The position numbers and the translations under genes are program-made. From Tetraselmis striata (taxonomy: Eukaryota > Chlorophyta > Chlorodendrophyceae > Chlorodendrales > Chlorodendraceae): DNA of 64,000 nucleotides. The stretch covers positions 62,001 to 126,000 of the forward strand of contig VCJN01003431.1 in the NCBI GenBank assembly GCA_006384855.1, written 5' to 3'. Shown here in pieces: positions 34,987-45,012 of the stretch (position 1 is the first letter of the stretch; each line of letters begins with the position of its first letter). The notes under the pieces were generated by a model that worked only from the letters and a program-made list of their open reading frames with translations, was not told where the DNA came from and did not search any database.

Positions 34987-36573
34987 TCATGAAGGAGGCA
35001 CTGGGAAGGCCACCGCTGCGGAGTCCTGTTGGACTTGGAAGTGGCGGAGGGGGGCGATGTGTCCAAAGAAGAACCACGCGCCAGGAGAAGGAAGAACGTT
35101 GGGGTCGATGTAGTCCAGAACGACATCAGAGTTAGTGGCCCAACCGCCTTGGTAGCGGATGTGGGACAGTGGCGCTCCGATGGCGTTTGCTGCAGAGGCT
35201 GCGCCCTTGCGTAGACTGTGTGAAGTCCAGGAAGTGCCAGCAGGAGGGGCAGCGTTGATTAAGTTGACTGCTGTAGACAACCAGTTTGACATCGTAGCCG
35301 CATTCCAAGGTTTTGACTGCTCAGCCACATTGACAGCCCAGAAGTTGGAGGCAGCCAAGCCAACAGTAACCAGGGGGACAAACTGGACGTTGTCGATGAA
35401 GTGGTGCAAGAGACGTGTCACTCGAGGGTGCTCGGACACTGGAAGGAGAAGTACGCGCAGGTCGTCGGGTCCCCGCCGGCCAGCGCGACCCTTCTCGCGG
35501 GAGATCTGCAAGGTGATGTTGTAGGTGTCGACATGCACATCTTGCACTCGACAGGAGACGCCAGTAAGGCCCCTGGCAAAGAACATAAAGTTGACAACCG
35601 AGGCCAAGAGGGCTCGGTAGTCGAGGTGGGACTCTGGGTAAGGAGCAAACACAATTAGCTCGGCCTTTGAGACGAAGCGGGAAGCTACATCCGCAGGCAG
35701 AGGGACACGCAAAGGGGCAGCGTCCAGTCGGCGCTGACGCAACATTAACCCACGTCTTGCTGAAGTGAGGTGTAGGCTGTCCTTGGCGATCGGGACGAGG
35801 TTGTGCAACTCGAAGAAGGTGTTGATGGCAGACAGGTAGGGCTGCAGCGATTTAGCTGCGATGTGCCCTCGCTCCCCGATCCAGGCAACGTACCGAACAA
35901 CAGTAGCAGTAGTCGCTTCCAGCGGGCTGATGTTCTCGGAGTCGTGGCAGAACTCAGCGAACTGAGACAACCTGCCGGCGTAGCTCTTGAGGGTCTGAGC
36001 GCTGAGGGAGCTGGAGAGCAGGTCGAGCGTCCGCTGGCCTAGCTCGTCTGAGCCGAACGCGTCCTGCAGTCGAGATCGCAGTGACGCAGCCCATGGAGCG
36101 ATAGCTGCGGGCTCGTCAATTACGTAAGTGCGTCGTTTTACTGGCAGAGTTCCACCGGCACGGCTACTGTTCGCAAAGTACTCGGCAGCAACGGTTAGGT
36201 TCCCGGCGGTTGGCCGGTAGTTGCTGGACGGGTTTGCAGTAGCTCCAGTACGGGTTTGCGGGGCTAGGTTCAGGTAAGAGGGCCGCCCCGCGCGCCCTTC
36301 GCGCTCGTAGCGCCTGTCACGTGCGTAACGTACACGCGCGAGACTTGGTCGTTGCGAACCGGTTGTAACACGTAGTGTAACAACCGACGAACGCAGAGAT
36401 GGGGTTGTAAGAAAGGCGGATGGTTGAGCCGCCATGTGCAGGCGTGCGGATGGTTGAGCCGCACTCGGCTGTAGCTGTAAGAAGCGCCGCACCGAGGAAG
36501 GTCTAAATGAAGTCTGTAAGGTGGGGGGGTCAGCAGAAAAGGCCAAAACGCGAGCAAAAAGGTACAGTACCAC
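34987..36573 (-). CDS. Tyrosine recombinase (integrase) of split-repeat element
   Basis: A 528-codon frame whose last 350 residues form a tyrosine recombinase: an N-terminal SAM-like core-binding part (TLKSYAGRLSQFAEFC, ATVVRYVAWIGERG, SLQPYLSAINTFF), then the catalytic domain with R in MFFARGLTG near residue 333, HSLR near 452-455, GGW near 475 and the nucleophile Y in LDYIDP near 488. So the R...HxxR...W...Y set is complete. The first 11 codons (36573 to about 36541) belong to the end of MULE2, and the true upstream sequence lies beyond it at about 48650-48728 in the same frame. The recombinase would cut and join the repeat block or a circular intermediate. It is intact apart from the insertion. 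Confidence 0.9.
   Translation of the reverse strand: MVLYLFARVLAFSADPPTLQTSFRPSSVRRFLQLQPSAAQPSARLHMAAQPSAFLTTPSLRSSVVTLRVTTGSQRPSLARVRYARDRRYEREGRAGRPSYLNLAPQTRTGATANPSSNYRPTAGNLTVAAEYFANSSRAGGTLPVKRRTYVIDEPAAIAPWAASLRSRLQDAFGSDELGQRTLDLLSSSLSAQTLKSYAGRLSQFAEFCHDSENISPLEATTATVVRYVAWIGERGHIAAKSLQPYLSAINTFFELHNLVPIAKDSLHLTSARRGLMLRQRRLDAAPLRVPLPADVASRFVSKAELIVFAPYPESHLDYRALLASVVNFMFFARGLTGVSCRVQDVHVDTYNITLQISREKGRAGRRGPDDLRVLLLPVSEHPRVTRLLHHFIDNVQFVPLVTVGLAASNFWAVNVAEQSKPWNAATMSNWLSTAVNLINAAPPAGTSWTSHSLRKGAASAANAIGAPLSHIRYQGGWATNSDVVLDYIDPNVLPSPGAWFFFGHIAPLRHFQVQQDSAAVAFPVPPS
36524..36533. repeat. MULE2 target site duplication, left copy
   Basis: GGGGGGTCAG here and at 48640-48649. The exact length (9 or 10) is ambiguous because of the G run. 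Confidence 0.82.
36542..36564 (+). repeat. MULE2 left terminal inverted repeat (core)
   Basis: Twenty-three bases identical to the reverse complement of about 48609-48631. The terminal 8 bases outside it differ (CAGAAAAG here, GGGAGGGA at the right end read inwards). Confidence 0.85.
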
Positions 36574-36832
36574 GAGGTCCTAGTTTTGCTGCTGTTTTTC
36601 GAGCCAAATCACGATGTCCGTTTAGGGTTTACTGTTCTGCCTTAATATACTGTTTTCGCCGCCACCTGTGCGGGAGTGTGAGGCTCGAACATATGCGCGA
36701 CGGCTGCCGTAACGAACTAGAACCACCTCCCCCTCGCATCCACCCACACTCCTTGTCACGCCTCTCGGGCTGTGGTCACCCTTGCTAGCCGTACAACCCG
36801 TCGGAGTGAAGCGCGGGCCACTAGACGCCCAT

Positions 36833-38493
36833 ATGACGGAGCCGTACCTGCGACGGTCCATGCGCAATGTCGCTTGGGGGGTGAAGCCAGCGGACGGCCC
36901 GCTGGAGGACCCTCCAGACGCTCGGCGGCGGCGGCGGAGGCCCACCCCGGAGGTGGAAGGCCCGGGCACGGCTCCTATGCCGGTAGCTCAGTCCCAGCCA
37001 GCACCTTCGCAGGCGCGGCGGTCTTCGCGGCGGGTGCGGGGGAAGCCGCCCTCTTTGTATTGGCCCCGCCTGGGGTTTGACGAGGAGTCTGATGCGGATA
37101 TATCTGATAGCGGCCAGCATCCGGCCAGTGTTCCGCCGACAGTCGTGCAAGCCTCGCTACCGGCGTCTACGGTACGCACCGCGGCAGCGCAGCGCCCAAT
37201 TACGAGATCAGGGGTTCCACGCATACCTGACGGCGATTCCATGCAACAAACCCAAGATTTACTGCCGGTAACACAGGATATCGCCAGGGCTTTGGACATG
37301 GTTCGCCCCCACACTCCCCACCCCCCCCCCCCCCCCCCCCCACCCCCACCCCAACCGCCGAACCCCAACCCCACATCTCACTAAAGGTATTGAACTCACC
37401 CATTCCCTCCTCGACGCAGTCTCCCCCCTCGGACGAAGGAGAAAAAGGCGAGGTCAGTGAGGCGAAACCAAGGCGCCGCGAGGTACGCACTAGGCCCTCT
37501 GAGCAACAATCTGCGCGAGGAGTAACAATCTGCGATACAGCAGATTGCGTTAGTACTTACAGTTCAATATATCACAGGGCAAGGCTCCCATGACCCAGGC
37601 GCAACTGCAGGATGAGGCCCTACAGCAAGCACGCGCTGCTGCTACTTCCACTGCTGATGTAGCTGCTGCGGGTGACGAGGGTGGCGCCGGGTTTCCCGAC
37701 GCTGGGCCGTCAAGGCTGCCGACAATCTTGGAGGAGGGGGCGCCAGAGTCGCTTTTGCACTTGCAAGACAGACTTGATGCTGTTGACAACGAGATTGCTT
37801 CCTGTGAGGAGTCGCGTGTTCTCCTCGAAGCCGAGATTGAACGTCGCAGAGCCCAGGTGGCCGCCCTCGCTCGACAAGCGGGGCAGCTCTTCACCAACCA
37901 TTCCCAAGATTTCAAGAAGCGAGATCGCCCGCCTGTGCGGAAACTGGCCCACTTCGAGGAGAGTGTGGGGCTTCCCGAGGAGCAGGGAATGCTTTGTGCC
38001 GTCCAATGTCGTCTTGAGGAAGTGCTTACTCGTCTGGACGAGCTGCGTGAGGTAGGCCTGTCACGCTTGCATTTCGCGTGTCGCACCGCCTCGTGTGAAC
38101 ATGAATGCATCGCCTTTATGTATCACACGTCTCACTGCTTCTAGCCCACCCTCGTAGGAGAAGGACAGGTTGCTGGCTACCATATCGGGACCTCACCTGT
38201 CCGAGCACCGCCACGACGTCGTCCCGGAGACACCCGTGCCGGCCGACTCTCCCGATGATGGGACTGGGACCACCGAGGGAGCTCTGCGCAAACAAGGGGA
38301 CAGGACGCAACCGGCACGCAGTAGGCCGCCGAAAAAACTTGCGGCGGAGGCGGTACCCCACGAGCCACCATCCGCCGCACGAGCCTCCGACGGCCTCGCC
38401 GACGACGACGCCCAGGACGAGGTCTTCTACGACGCAGGAGAGGAGCCCGCCTCCTGTGAACGCGAGGACGGTGTGAACTTGGTTTCCGATACG
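36833..38493 (+). CDS. MULE2 cargo gene, 5' exons: basic/acidic disordered and coiled-coil region
   Basis: Exons inferred: 36833-37267 (ATG at 36833; DARRRRRRPTPEVEGPG, QARRSSRRVRGKPPSLYWPR), 37420-37482 (SPPSDEGEKGEVSEAKPRRR), 37578-38051 (QLQDEALQQARAAATS, LLHLQDRLDAVDNEIASCEE, LLEAEIERRRAQVAALARQA, a coiled coil) and 38158-38493 (EKDRLLATISGPHL, DDDAQDEVFYDAGEE). All introns are GT-AG, and the last junction is phase 0, as is the acceptor at 40255, implying continuation across a 1.76-kb repeat-filled intron. The basic N-terminus could bind DNA or target the nucleus. No named domain. MULE1 has a similarly placed ORF. Confidence 0.55.
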
Positions 38494-40255
38494 GTGGGTG
38501 CACCCGCACTATGCTTGCCGCAGTATAAATTTAGAACTGCCCATTTACGTGCAAGGGCCCAACAATCTGTGTTTTGTCGTCGTGCCTATGCGCATGCATG
38601 GCGCTTCCGTGCCGCATGAATACGACTTGTACAAGTCTACAAAGTATAAGGGGCTCTTTTTTAGGCAGTTCCCGCCTGCGGAAGGCAACAATTGAAGTAC
38701 ACCGCATGAACCTACGGCACGCTATCACAAAGTACGTCGTACCTCGGGTGTGGCTACCTACAGCTGTCTTGACGGCAAGCCTATGCGCTTGTGTCATGTA
38801 CGCAACTATTATCCGAACGATGACAGTGTTTCAACGTTGTAGGCAGTAGAAATTAAGCAACAATCTGCGGTGCAGCGCAGCAATCTAGAGGAGCGGCTAT
38901 CTACCTGTGCCTTGTCTTCAAGCCTATGCGCCCGCATAATACCTCTAAGCCGCAGTACTGGGAAGTGTAATATCTGATATGGAGTTAATATATGAATAAG
39001 GCAACAATCTGCGGCGGGGCGCAACAATCTAGGGCGTGCCTTAACGCTGGGTAAGGCTAATATGTGTAGCACCTTCTGCGGCACCTCGCAGCAATCTATG
39101 CCTTGTCGCAATCATAAATGAAGCAACCAGTGTAGTACCCGCTAGTAACATGTTTGTATCGCCGAGTGTATCGGGAAGACTTGATCTCTCCTGAGCTATG
39201 AATCGGAGGAGGACCGGTTTTCAAACAATCTTGACTGTTTCGTTCGGTAGGTAATTAGCACTCGGCAGTGCTGCGCAACAATCTACGGCCTGCCGCTACA
39301 AACAAACACGCCAGCAAAGCCTTTCCATATGTAAGATCGTCACGCGTATGCACATTCATACGGATTTAAATGCACATAACGGCTTGTATCCATGTAGGGC
39401 GATACGGTGTGCCTGGAGACAACAATCTGCGGCACCTCGCAGTAATCTATGCTTTGCCGTAATCACATGTAAAGCAGCCAGTGTAGTACCTCCTAGGAAC
39501 ACGTTCCTATCACCCAGTGTATTCGGAATATTTGGTCTTTCACGCCCTATGAATAGGAGGAGGACGGGTTGTACAACAATCTAGGCAGTAACGGCGGGTA
39601 GGTAGCAATCTGCGGAGCAGCGCAGCAATCTAGGGCCTACTGCTGGACACACAAGGTAGTGCAACCTTTTGATATGTATTATCGTCAATAATGTGCACAT
39701 TCACACTGATAATTGCATGCCATACAAATGCAGGTAAATAACTGGTCGTATCCATGTATGGCGATACGGTGTTCCCAGAGACAACAATCTGCGGCCCCTG
39801 GCAGCAATCCATGCCTTGCCGTAATCACAGCTAAAGCAGCCAGTGTAGTACCTGACAGGAACATGTTCCTATCACATGAGTATTTGGAATGTTTGGTCTG
39901 TTATGCCCTATGGATCGGAGGAGAACAGGTTTTACAACAATCTAGGCAGTTACGGCGGGTAGGTACCTATCTGCGGAGCGGCGCAACAATCTGGGGCGTA
40001 CCGTTGGACACACTAGCTAGTGAAGCCTTTTGATATGTATTAACATCAGGAGTATGCACATACACACTGAGACAAACATGCCAAACAGATGCATATACCT
40101 GGCTAGGCTGCAATAATGTGGAGTATAGTATGCCGACAGTAAACAGCTATCTACGCCTTTTCCGTAGAGCCACTGTGGACTAGGTCAGGCACCGCAAACA
40201 ACGGGTGGGGCCACGAGCATGTGTTCCTTGTACTTATAACGGTTTTGTGCCGTAG
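38494..40255 (+). repeat. AACAATCT repeats and ~360-bp tandem units in MULE2 (presumed intron)
   Basis: The motif CAACAATCTGCGG or GCAACAATCTAGGG and near variants occurs more than a dozen times, usually in pairs about 20-30 bases apart. At 39070-40060 the pairs are embedded in about three imperfect ~360-base tandem units (CGTAATCACA...AAAGCAGCCAGTGTAGTACC...TGGAATRTTTGGTCT). No coding sequence is supported within. Confidence 0.85.
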
Positions 40256-40947
40256 AACTCCGAGGACTGGAGGCAACTGCGCCTCGCTCGCCGGCCTCGA
40301 AGCCACCCCGTTATTCCGCCCTCGTGGGACCCCAACCATGACTCCTTCCGGAAGTGGTTCGCGAAGTGGCCACGTGCAACAGAGGACATGGCCCGTGAGT
40401 ATTCCCTCATGTGGGCGGAACTAGACCACCTCTTGACGCGCGGCCCGACAATGTGGATGAACTCCGAATGGTCATATTGCTTCGCGGACGCGTTTCTTAC
40501 CTTGTGGCCCTCGCCGCCTGGCGTCGAGTTCCGACTGTGTATCTGCTCTTTCGATAGTACTCTTCACGGCACGAAGGACCTCGTCGCCAAGTACGAGAAG
40601 GTATCTGTCCGGCCGGAGCCGCCTCCTGGCACTTTGGTCGTTTGGTTCCACCTCTTCTGCCCGTATGGTACTCTTTGTAACCCTGTCGGAGCCGACACGG
40701 GCGCCGGCCACTATGCCACTGCGATATGGCAAACCATAAACCGCAAGATTGTGGCGCCCGTCTTCTTGTACGACAGCCTAAAGGTGATCGCGCGTGGCAC
40801 TCTTCCTTTAGTCGAGTCGGGAGACTACCCAAGCCACGCCAACGCTCTATGGGAGGTTACGCGGTCTGACAGCGCTGTCTTGCCGAAGTTGCTCCGGGGC
40901 ATCACCTCTCATCAAGGAGGCCGCATCACCGAATCCATGATAAGGAT
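40256..40947 (+). CDS. MULE2 cargo: Ulp1/C48-like cysteine protease domain (partial match)
   Basis: The acceptor CCGTAG at 40255 opens a frame NSEDWRQLRLARR...WDPNHDSFRKWFAKWP...MNSEWSYCFADAFLTLWP...GHYATAIWQTINRKIVAPVF, then LYDSLK. WMNSEWSYCF resembles the WLNDE-type start of Ulp1 folds, and GHYATAIW...LYDSL resembles the catalytic His strand and the Asp of the HW...YDSL motif. I cannot find the Gln/Cys part (Q...DCG), so either it lies in an unrecognised exon or the domain is inactive. The frame stops at 40951 unless spliced at AGGAT|GTAGCG (40947). C48 domains are known cargo of plant MULEs (Kaonashi type), which fits the context. Confidence 0.45.
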
Positions 40948-41003
40948 GTAGCGCCGAAACGCGTAGGGTCGCCGCCCAGTAAGGGAACCTCACGTGCAGC
41001 CAG

Positions 41004-42653
41004 TGCACGCGTCGACGTGGGGACTTGCACGGATCCGGTAGCCCTTGAGAAATCAACGACTTCTGGAAGTGCTCCACGCGCCTTGCCCAAGCCGGCTCAA
41101 GCCCCCGATAAGCCGCCTTTAATTCCTTCACCTGAAGTGCGGCCCTTGCCATTCCCCGCTGCCACGGACAAGCCGCAAGATGGTTTCGTGGCGAGTCGAG
41201 TGCCTCCGCTTGACGACCCCCTCCGCCACGAAGCGATAGGAAGCAAGCGCTTCCTCGCGAGAGGCCACGCTTCATTTTACGTGGGTAGTGACCGCACTAC
41301 ATGTCGCAGACTGGGAGAGGAGCTCATGCGCAGGCGCTCCGAGCTGACAGGCAATACGGACACTTGTCCGTTTCAGCCCGCCACCGGCATGCGCCAAGAG
41401 ATGTTGCTAGACTGCGACGGTAAGCGCGTGGCACCATTCACGGCTGCCCAGATTGTGCAACCCTTACTAGGGTAAGTTATGCCCTAATTCTGAATGTAGT
41501 AATGGGCCAAATCTGCAGGTCCCACAGACCCACGGTGCTTGGTGCCGGGCTCAAGGCGGGCTGCAGTCGGGGACTGGCTACGCAACTCGTCAGGAGGCGC
41601 GGAGCTATACAGGGACTTGCAAGGCTTCGTCACGGAGGTCGTAGACGAAGCGGGGCGAAAACTTGCGTTCCGAGCCAAGATGCTGCCTGTCGAGCGGACT
41701 CTTGTGTATTCTCCGGCAGGAGCGCCGACAGGCATGGAGACTATCAGCAACGGTGTCGGAACAGTCTTGCTCCTCGTCCACTTCACGTGCTGCAACCCTC
41801 TGATGCTCGTGCGAAACGCGCCTGACATACCCATAAGGGACGCCGTCAAGTGGGCTTGTCCACGACTCGTGCGCCCCCTCTTCGCCTATATGTGCTTGTA
41901 AGTTGTGCCCTTCTCGGCATATATGAAAGTTCGTATAACTAACCCCCCCCCCCCCCCCCCCCATTCACTTGACCTTACGTACAGGCGGAACGCGCATCAA
42001 CTTTTCCATTGGGCTCCGAGGCATACTTTACAGCCTTCTATCCGTCTCTTAATATGCTAATGGCCGGCGGCGGCAGGAACCTATGCCAAGATCGCGTCAT
42101 TACCCGGAAGGAGCTCGTGCCTTGGGGGCTGCTTGACGAGGACCACCTTAACCGATGTGGTGGCAGCTCCGACCGCGCTTCATACTCCACGATGGGTCTT
42201 GTAGTCGCGCTTCCAGGCGAGCGAGTGATTGCAGACGCGGCGGTCGGGGGCATTCATCCGGCAACCGTGACGAGGTGCCGTGACTGTGTCCAGTGGGCGG
42301 GGCAGGCCGTCGACGGGCATTTCTACCTGAAAGTTGTCCTGGCGCCCGCTGACGGAGCAAGTCTGCCTGGTATGCAACTCACGCCATTGGACATGACGTT
42401 CAACAGGCACCTGTTCCCTACGCCCTACAACGACATTTGCGACCAACAGGTCGAGCAGCATCGCCGCGCAATGCAGGTGTCCCCGCAATGGGCGAATGTC
42501 TTGGTTCACGACCGCGTGCCGTCTCCGCTGAGGCCGAGCATCGACTTCGCGCTCAGACTCCATGCGAGCGCTGGCGAGACTGACCAATTGAAGCAAGCAT
42601 CCTTCATATTCCCTCACAGCCGCGTGGGGTCACAATCGGGCAACGCGAGGTGA
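41004..42653 (+). CDS. MULE2 cargo exons, unknown (three segments)
   Basis: Open pieces: 41004-41471 (VDVGTCTDPVALEK, proline-rich, then FLARGHASFYVGSDRTTCRR and LLDCDGKRVAPFTAAQIVQP, ending at GG|GTAAGT); about 41526-41895 (AAVGDWLRNSSGGAELYRDL, FVTEVVDEAGRKLAFRAKML, FAYMCL|GTAAGT); and about 41985-42653 (GSEAYFTAFYPSLNMLMAGG, TRKELVPWGLLDEDHLNRCG, LVVALPGERVIADAAVGGIH, PWG...LDMTFNRHLFPTPYND). Poly(C) runs precede the acceptors. Phases between the first two do not fit without adjusting a border, so one splice site is wrong or the gene is damaged. The amino-acid composition is that of real protein, but I recognise no domain. Confidence 0.5.
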
Positions 42654-42787
42654 AACTCCCCCTGGACTTAGCATTTACCGAGTTAGTTCGCGCGGTCCCC
42701 CCCCCCCCCTCCCACCCCGCCTCCCGCAACCTATGTAAACAATGTGTTTAGCCTCAGTCCTTGTCTCATTTCAATATGGCCTCGCAG

Positions 42788-43490
42788 GGATACGGGAAAA
42801 GGAGTCCCCAGGTTGGGTGCTACACGCCATCAGTTTATGCTCCGGTTGTGCTGGGGAATGCCAGGCAATTGGGCGGATGGCCACATCTCCCGGGCTTTCA
42901 AAAAGTATGCGCATTTACAGGTGAAACCGACACCTCCCTGCATACCGACATGGCCCTGGGAGTAGTTGCCTCTAATCCAGGCCGTTCCAAGCCTGACTTC
43001 GAGTTTTGTGTGGGATCCGTGGGCCGGCAAGGGCGGCACGAGGTCGGCGCTGCAAGCTACGAGGGTATTGCTTAGCGACGTGGTAGCCTACGCGGGCAAC
43101 GACTTTGTTGCTGATGCTCTATGCCCGGATACACACACAAGAGCTCGAAGAACAATCGGCGAACCATATGTCATAGTGACGTCGCCTTGGTTCAGTCTTC
43201 TCGACCTCTTCATTCCTTTGGCGGCGAAGTCGGCAGCAACAATGACTTGCGTGCAGGCACCAGTGACGTACCTCACGCAGGGACCCCCTCCAAGAACTGC
43301 TTTCTTTCGAAGTCTCGCTGAATATCGCAGACTGTGCGTTGTCATGTCTGCTCAAGCCCGAAACCCCCTGACACAACAGCGCGCGCTATGGATTGTGATT
43401 TGTCAGGTCGGCGAGGAAGTAGACCGGCATATATGCGGATCGGAGGCCTCCGCCCTCGTACCACTAATAATTGAAGGTGTTCCACGATAG
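42788..43490 (+). CDS. MULE2 cargo: class I methyltransferase-like exons
   Basis: Exon 42788-42920 (MLRLCWGMPGNWADGHISRA, FKKYAHLQ) joins in phase to exon 42981-43490. The latter reads SSFVWDPWAGKGGTRSALQ, which has the DP-x-G-x-G form of SAM-binding motif I, then VLLSDVVAYAGNDFVADALC (acidic loop-like), then EPYVIVTSPWFSLLDLFIPL, where TSPWF stands at the place of the (D/N/S)PP(Y/F/W) motif of amino-methyltransferases, and ends RRLCVVM...QRALWIVI...EGVPR. The order and spacing fit Dam-like/N6-adenine methyltransferases of the kind also carried by DIRS-type elements. The second Pro of the motif is replaced by Trp, so activity is doubtful. It ends just before the 372-bp satellite. Confidence 0.5.
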
Positions 43491-43559
43491 CATGTAGCAT
43501 GTAATTGATTCTGCGACTTGACAGTACCTGACTAGCAATCTATGCTTTGCCATCCAGCC

Positions 43560-44960
43560 TCGGCCCTTTTAAAATACACCAGCAATTCCTCGGGCAGGGA
43601 AAGTGTTGCAGTCGTGTAGGCAGGTACCGCGGGCTGCGGGCAACAATCTGCGGTGCAGCGGTGCAATCTAGGGCTCGTCGTCGCGAACATGAAGTACAAG
43701 GGGATGTGGCTAGATACATGTGTCTTGTCCTCTAGCTCTTACGCATGTGGTGTGGCTAGATACATGTGTCTTGTCCTCTAGCTCGTACGCCACATAGTCC
43801 GGGGATGTAAGCAGCCGTGTATTGACCGTAATAGTACATGCGGGACGCAACAATCTGCGACGGTGCGCAACAATCTAGGGTGTTCCGCATAACGCGAGGT
43901 GAAGTCGTCAGGCGAGTACCCGGACAGCAATCACTGCTGTGCCGTCGAGCCTATGCGCTTGTATAATACCACGTTTGCACCTAGCACTGAGACAATAGAA
44001 GTGTTGCAGTCGTGTAGGCAGGTACCGCGGGCCGCAGGCAACAATCTGCGGTGCAGCGCTGCAATCTAGGGCTCGTCGTCGCGAACATGAAGTACAAGGG
44101 GTTGTGGCCGGATACATGTGTCTTGTCCTCGAGCTCTTACGCAAGGATAATACCCGTACGCCACATAGTCCGGGGATGTAAGCAGCCGTGTATTGACCGT
44201 AATAGTACATGCGGGACGCAACAATCTGCGACGGTGCGCAACAATCTAGGGTGTTCCGCATAACGCGAGGTGAAGTCGTCAGGCGAGTACCCGGACAGCA
44301 ATCACTGCTGTGCCGTCGAGCCTATGCGCTTGTATAATACCACGTTTGCACCTAGCACTGAGACAATGGAAGTGTTGCAGTCGTGTAGGCAGGTACCGCG
44401 GGCTGCGGGCAACAATCTGCGGTGCAGCGCTGCAATCTAGGGCTCGTCGTCGCGAACATGAAGTACAAGGGGATGTGGCTAGATACATGTGTCTTGTCCT
44501 CGAGCTCTTACGCAAGGATGATTCCCGTACGCCACATAGTCCGGGGATGTAAGCAGCCGTGTATTGACCGTAATAGTACATGCGGAACGCAACAATCTAC
44601 GGCGGTGCGCAACAATCTAGAGTGTTCTGCATAACGCGAGGTGAAGTCGTCAGGCGAGTACCCGGACAGCAATCACTGCTGTGCCGTCGAGCCTATGCGC
44701 TTGTATAATACCACGCTTGCACCTAGCACTGAGACAAGGGAAGTGTTGCAGTCGTGTAGGCAGGTACCGCGGGCCGCAGGCAACAATCTGCGGTGCAGCG
44801 CAGCAATCTAGGGCTCGTCGTCGCGAACATGAAGTACAAGGGGATGTGGCTAGATACATGTGTCTTGTCATCGAGCGCCTATGCACGAGGGAGGAGAGTG
44901 TTACAGCGCTGTAAGCAGTTCACCCTGACCGAAGGCAACAATCTGCGGTGCAGCGCAACA
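43560..44960 (+). repeat. 372-bp satellite, about 4 units, in MULE2
   Basis: The unit is marked by GTGTTGCAGTCGTGTAGGCA at about 43601, 43999, 44372 and 44743, and by GTTCYGCATAACGCGAGG at about 43881, 44253 and 44624. Spacing is 371-372 except the first unit, which holds an extra about 26-45-base duplication near 43740-43795. Each unit contains two AACAATCT pairs. Units are about 98% identical by eye, so the array is young or homogenised. Confidence 0.92.
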
Positions 44961-45012
44961 TTATAGGCGAACTATACATGCGAAACTGCAATCCCTATAC
45001 ACCCGCAAATTA

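Noticed and set aside
34987-36573. Crypton or phage-type integrase
   Set aside because: The gag-like partner and split direct repeats point to the PAT/Ngaro-like group instead; final placement needs a phylogeny.
34662-43490. Integrated giant virus or virophage segment
   Set aside because: No capsid, polymerase or packaging ATPase; recombinase and methyltransferase-like parts are explained by transposons with visible ends.
38494-45000. CRISPR array or prokaryotic repeat
   Set aside because: Repeats are long tandem satellites or paired motifs without uniform spacers, in a spliced eukaryotic context.
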